This document shows, in pieces, positions 6,219-8,133 of a DNA stretch of 8,133 nt (within the stretch, counting starts at the first letter, position 1; each line of letters begins with the position of its first letter). Below the pieces are notes generated by a model. It saw nothing but the letters and a program-made list of their open reading frames with translations. It did not search any database and had not been told where the DNA came from. This DNA is from K189A clade bacterium. GTDB taxonomy: Bacteria > Pseudomonadota > Gammaproteobacteria > Pseudomonadales > Azotimanducaceae. The stretch is from assembly GCA_007571095.1 (NCBI GenBank), contig RKSB01000108.1, positions 1 through 8,133 on the forward strand. The letters run 5' to 3'. The position numbers and the translations under genes were made by a program.

Positions 6219-6299
6219 GAAAACTCGTCTATGACTTTGCTTCTCCCTGCTGGCCGATGAAGCAAAAAGTCCGAGTGTCTTAGTCCGAGAGTCTTAAAA
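6196..6299. promoter_or_regulatory. Divergent promoter region between serA and desB
   Basis: These 104 bases separate two diverging genes. The plus strand has a good desB promoter candidate (TATAAT at 6213-6218). On the minus strand TAGAAT at 6211-6206 could be a -10 for serA, but it would give a leader of only a few bases and has no clear -35. The two -10 candidates are adjacent, so the two directions may compete for polymerase. A 14-base tandem repeat lies next to the desB start. Confidence 0.5.
6268..6295 (+). repeat. Tandem 14-bp repeat just upstream of desB
   Basis: AGTCCGAGTGTCTT (6268-6281) is followed immediately by AGTCCGAGAGTCTT (6282-6295), 13 of 14 identical. It ends four bases before the desB GTG, so the GAGAG of the second copy would also serve as a weak ribosome binding site. 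It could be a protein or RNA binding site, or a chance slippage product. Confidence 0.6.
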
Positions 6300-7508
6300 G
6301 TGCTGGAATCTTTCTTGACCTTTGTTGATCAGGGTTTTTTCGACCTGAGCCTGACCGCAAAAGCGGTCTATTTGCTGGTGATGGTGCACATTACCATCGT
6401 CACGGTCACTGTTTATCTGCATCGACATGCCGCTCATCGGGCACTTTCGCTGCATCCGGTACTGAAGCACTTTTTTCGTTTCTGGGTCTGGTTTACGACC
6501 GGAATGATTGCCCGGCAGTGGGTCGCCGTACACCGCAAGCACCATGCGGTTTGCGAAACGCCAGAGGATCCCCACAGCCCTCAGATAGTGGGAATACGCA
6601 AGGTGTTACTGGAGGGCACCGAGCTTTACCGCGCTTCCGCCGCCGATGCCGGAATGGTGAAACAGTATAGCGTCGGCATGCCGGACGACTGGATTGAACG
6701 CAATCTGTACACCGCACACAGCACTTGGGGTATTTACACACTGCTGACCATCAACCTTTCGTTGATGGGAATATCCGGACTGGCCGTCTGGGCGATTCAG
6801 ATGATGTGGATTCCTTTCTGGGCGGCAGGTGTAATCAACGGAGTTGGTCATTTTCTGGGTTACCGCAACTACGAATGCCCCGATGCCGCCGTCAACATTG
6901 TGCCCGTCGGTCTGCTGATCGGAGGCGAGGAGTTGCACAACAACCACCATACTTACCCCAATTCGGCAAAGTTCTCTTCAAAGTGGTGGGAGTTTGATCT
7001 GGGATGGGGCTACATCAGGTTATTCAGTTGGCTCGGGCTGGCGAAAGTAACCAGCAGAGGGCCGGTGGTCAGCCTTGATCCGAATAAGTCGAATGTCGAT
7101 ATCAATACCGCTCAAGGCGTGGTCAATGACCGGTTTCGAGTCTTGTCCCGTTACGCTCAAAACGTACTCAAGCCGACGATCGAACAGGAGTATGCAGACA
7201 CGGATGAGGCCGGTCGATTGTTGCTCAGGGACGCTTATCGATTGTTAAGACAGGCAGATGTCCTGAAAACCGATGCCGACGAAGACCGTATTCGCCAGAT
7301 CGTGGAAGCCAGTTCTCGCCTCGGTGCCGTCTATCGGCTCCAGCAAAACCTGAAGGCACTCTGGCAAAAGAGTGGCCATGGCGGGCAGGCACTGGTTGAT
7401 GCGCTGGATGCCTGGATGAAGGAAGCCGAACGTTGCGGCATCGAAAAAGCCGGCCAGTTTGCCCGCAGCCTTCGATCCTATACCCTGCCTTCTGCCTCTG
7501 CCTCTTGA
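6300..7508 (+). CDS. desB: DesB-like acyl-CoA delta-9 fatty acid desaturase
   Basis: Membrane desaturases of this group insert a double bond into saturated fatty acyl chains using a di-iron centre and oxygen; Pseudomonas DesB acts on acyl-CoA. The product has 402 residues. It shows the three histidine boxes: HRHAAH (41-46), HRKHH (78-82) and HNNHH (213-217), plus H184 in NGVGH. Hydrophobic segments lie around 20-40, 58-70, 143-163 and 165-181. The stretches WAIQMMWIP, GEELHNNHHTYPNSAK and DDWIERNLY match Pseudomonas DesB as I remember it. About 140 C-terminal residues form a charged, helical cytoplasmic tail, also present in DesB. The start is a GTG at 6300 with a weak GAGAG upstream; no ATG occurs before residue 28, which is too late because it would cut the first helix. 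A small gene follows 14 bases downstream, probably in the same transcript. Confidence 0.9.
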   Translation: MLESFLTFVDQGFFDLSLTAKAVYLLVMVHITIVTVTVYLHRHAAHRALSLHPVLKHFFRFWVWFTTGMIARQWVAVHRKHHAVCETPEDPHSPQIVGIRKVLLEGTELYRASAADAGMVKQYSVGMPDDWIERNLYTAHSTWGIYTLLTINLSLMGISGLAVWAIQMMWIPFWAAGVINGVGHFLGYRNYECPDAAVNIVPVGLLIGGEELHNNHHTYPNSAKFSSKWWEFDLGWGYIRLFSWLGLAKVTSRGPVVSLDPNKSNVDINTAQGVVNDRFRVLSRYAQNVLKPTIEQEYADTDEAGRLLLRDAYRLLRQADVLKTDADEDRIRQIVEASSRLGAVYRLQQNLKALWQKSGHGGQALVDALDAWMKEAERCGIEKAGQFARSLRSYTLPSASAS

Positions 7509-7522
7509 AGTCCGCCTGATTC

Positions 7523-7975
7523 ATGAACGTGCGCAGAATAGCCATAGTAGCCGGTAGCCTTTTGTCGGTTTACATACTGATCGGCCTCGTCTTTGATGGC
7601 CTGATCGGCTACTACCAGCCACAAGACCAGACGACTCTGGTGATCCAGACTCAGGACGAAGGCGGAGAATGGATAGACACAGTCCTGACCGCTCGTGACC
7701 ATGAAGGTGAGTTGTGGGTTGAGTCCGGGCATTGGTTTCGAGGCTGGTACAAACGTTTGCTGGTCAGCCCTCAGGTGCACATCATTCGAGACGGCGAGCG
7801 CCGTGCCTATGTGGCGGTACCGGTGAACACCGAAGAAGCAGTCGAGTTGATGACAAGGCTGATGGGCAAGGGGCAGGGTTCCCGTTACTGGGTGTTTCGT
7901 GCTTTGCTGCTGTTTGCTCCCATCAAGCCGGTTTTTCTGATGCCCATCGAGAATGAGAAAGTCGGGCGGCTGTAG
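7523..7975 (+). CDS. Membrane-anchored small protein, possible split-barrel (DUF385/F420H2_quin_red-like) domain
   Basis: The 150-residue product has a short basic start (MNVRR) and one hydrophobic helix (about residues 6-28), which could be a membrane anchor or uncleaved signal. The remainder resembles the split beta-barrel proteins grouped as nitroreductase or deazaflavin-dependent reductases: a strand with TVLTARDHEGELWVESG (53-69), then WYKRLLVSPQVHII (75-88), comparable to the family's pattern of a Trp, then Leu, Asn/Ser-Pro-x-Val. RDGERRAYVAVPV (89-101) and a helix (EEAVELMTRLM) follow. I do not see a convincing F420-binding signature, and gammaproteobacteria generally lack F420, so the cofactor is unknown. 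The ATG at 7523 lies 14 bases after desB, suggesting co-expression. The fold assignment is tentative. Confidence 0.55.
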   Translation: MNVRRIAIVAGSLLSVYILIGLVFDGLIGYYQPQDQTTLVIQTQDEGGEWIDTVLTARDHEGELWVESGHWFRGWYKRLLVSPQVHIIRDGERRAYVAVPVNTEEAVELMTRLMGKGQGSRYWVFRALLLFAPIKPVFLMPIENEKVGRL

Positions 7976-8002
7976 GGTTGTTTTCGTAACCTTCAGCCTT
8001 TC

Positions 8003-8133
8003 ATGCGAGTCCCTGGCATAGACGCCTCCTGTGACGAAAGGCCGGTCTGCGAGCAGAGACTTATCCACAGCCAGATAAAGATTCATGCCGATTTCGGCGG
8101 AGTGGTGCCGGAATTGGCCGCTCGTGACTCTTA
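8003..8133 (+). pseudogene. tsaD: Front end of a tsaD-like gene with an altered first nucleotide-binding motif (runs off the window)
   Basis: TsaD forms the threonylcarbamoyl group of tRNA t6A37 in the cytoplasm. The 43 visible codons start MRVPGIDASCDE, matching the usual MRVLGIETSCDE, and end with SQIKIHADFGGVVPELAARD, matching the family's SQxxLHxxYGGVVPELASRD. Between them E. coli TsaD has about 20 residues (beginning TGIAIY) but only 12, unrelated, are present here: RPVCEQRLIHSQ to the same SQ. The shifted frame GGTCTGCGAGCAGAG reads GLRAE, close to the family's GLLAN, suggesting a deletion of about 25 bases and a one-base insertion. The conserved His after ARD is replaced by Ser, and the last two bases (TA) leave open an immediate stop. 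Loss of the DETG segment argues for a pseudogene or partial duplicate. Without the rest of the gene, a divergent functional protein cannot be excluded. Confidence 0.65.

Noticed and set aside
7478..8086. Minus-strand open frame of 202 codons opposite the small membrane protein
   Set aside because: It is antisense to the end of desB, the 150-residue protein and the tsaD-like head, all with recognisable coding sense on the plus strand; no family resemblance.

Overview
The window looks like a gammaproteobacterial chromosome of moderate GC content. The main evidence is the block purN-purM (minus strand) divergent from a secreted DUF2066 protein and hda (plus strand), an arrangement I know from Pseudomonas and relatives. 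A DesB-type acyl-CoA desaturase points the same way. I cannot name the genus.

Layout. Bases 1-1487 (minus) hold purM and the front part of purN, two steps of de novo purine synthesis; purN runs off the left edge. A 187-bp divergent promoter region follows. Bases 1675-4569 (plus) form a tight three-gene unit: DUF2066 protein, hda and a MurG-family glycosyltransferase, joined by a 4-base overlap and a 4-base gap. The MurG resembles the branch I associate with Firmicutes second MurG proteins more than E. coli MurG. Facing it is serA (6195-5026, minus), which has the compact Clostridium-like architecture. Divergent from serA is desB (6300-7508), followed 14 bases later by a small membrane-anchored protein with a probable split-barrel domain (7523-7975). 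The last 131 bases carry the front of a tsaD-like sequence that lacks part of its first nucleotide-binding motif.

The most unusual stretch is 4493-5115. The convergent murG-tail/serA-tail junction is present twice in direct orientation, about 480 bp apart. The left copy carries the last 29 codons of serA with the stop changed to CAG, next to the intact murG. The right copy carries a decayed murG tail next to the intact serA. About 330 bp of apparently non-coding, probably decayed DNA separates them. With the tsaD remnant, this suggests a chromosome undergoing local duplication and decay.

The genes are mostly housekeeping: purine synthesis, control of replication initiation through DnaA-ATP hydrolysis (Hda), lipid-II-type glycosyl transfer (MurG), serine synthesis (SerA) and membrane lipid desaturation (DesB). 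I see no defence system, CRISPR array, tRNA, rRNA or insertion sequence. The items worth checking are the duplicated junction, the atypical murG and serA lineages, and the altered tsaD head.
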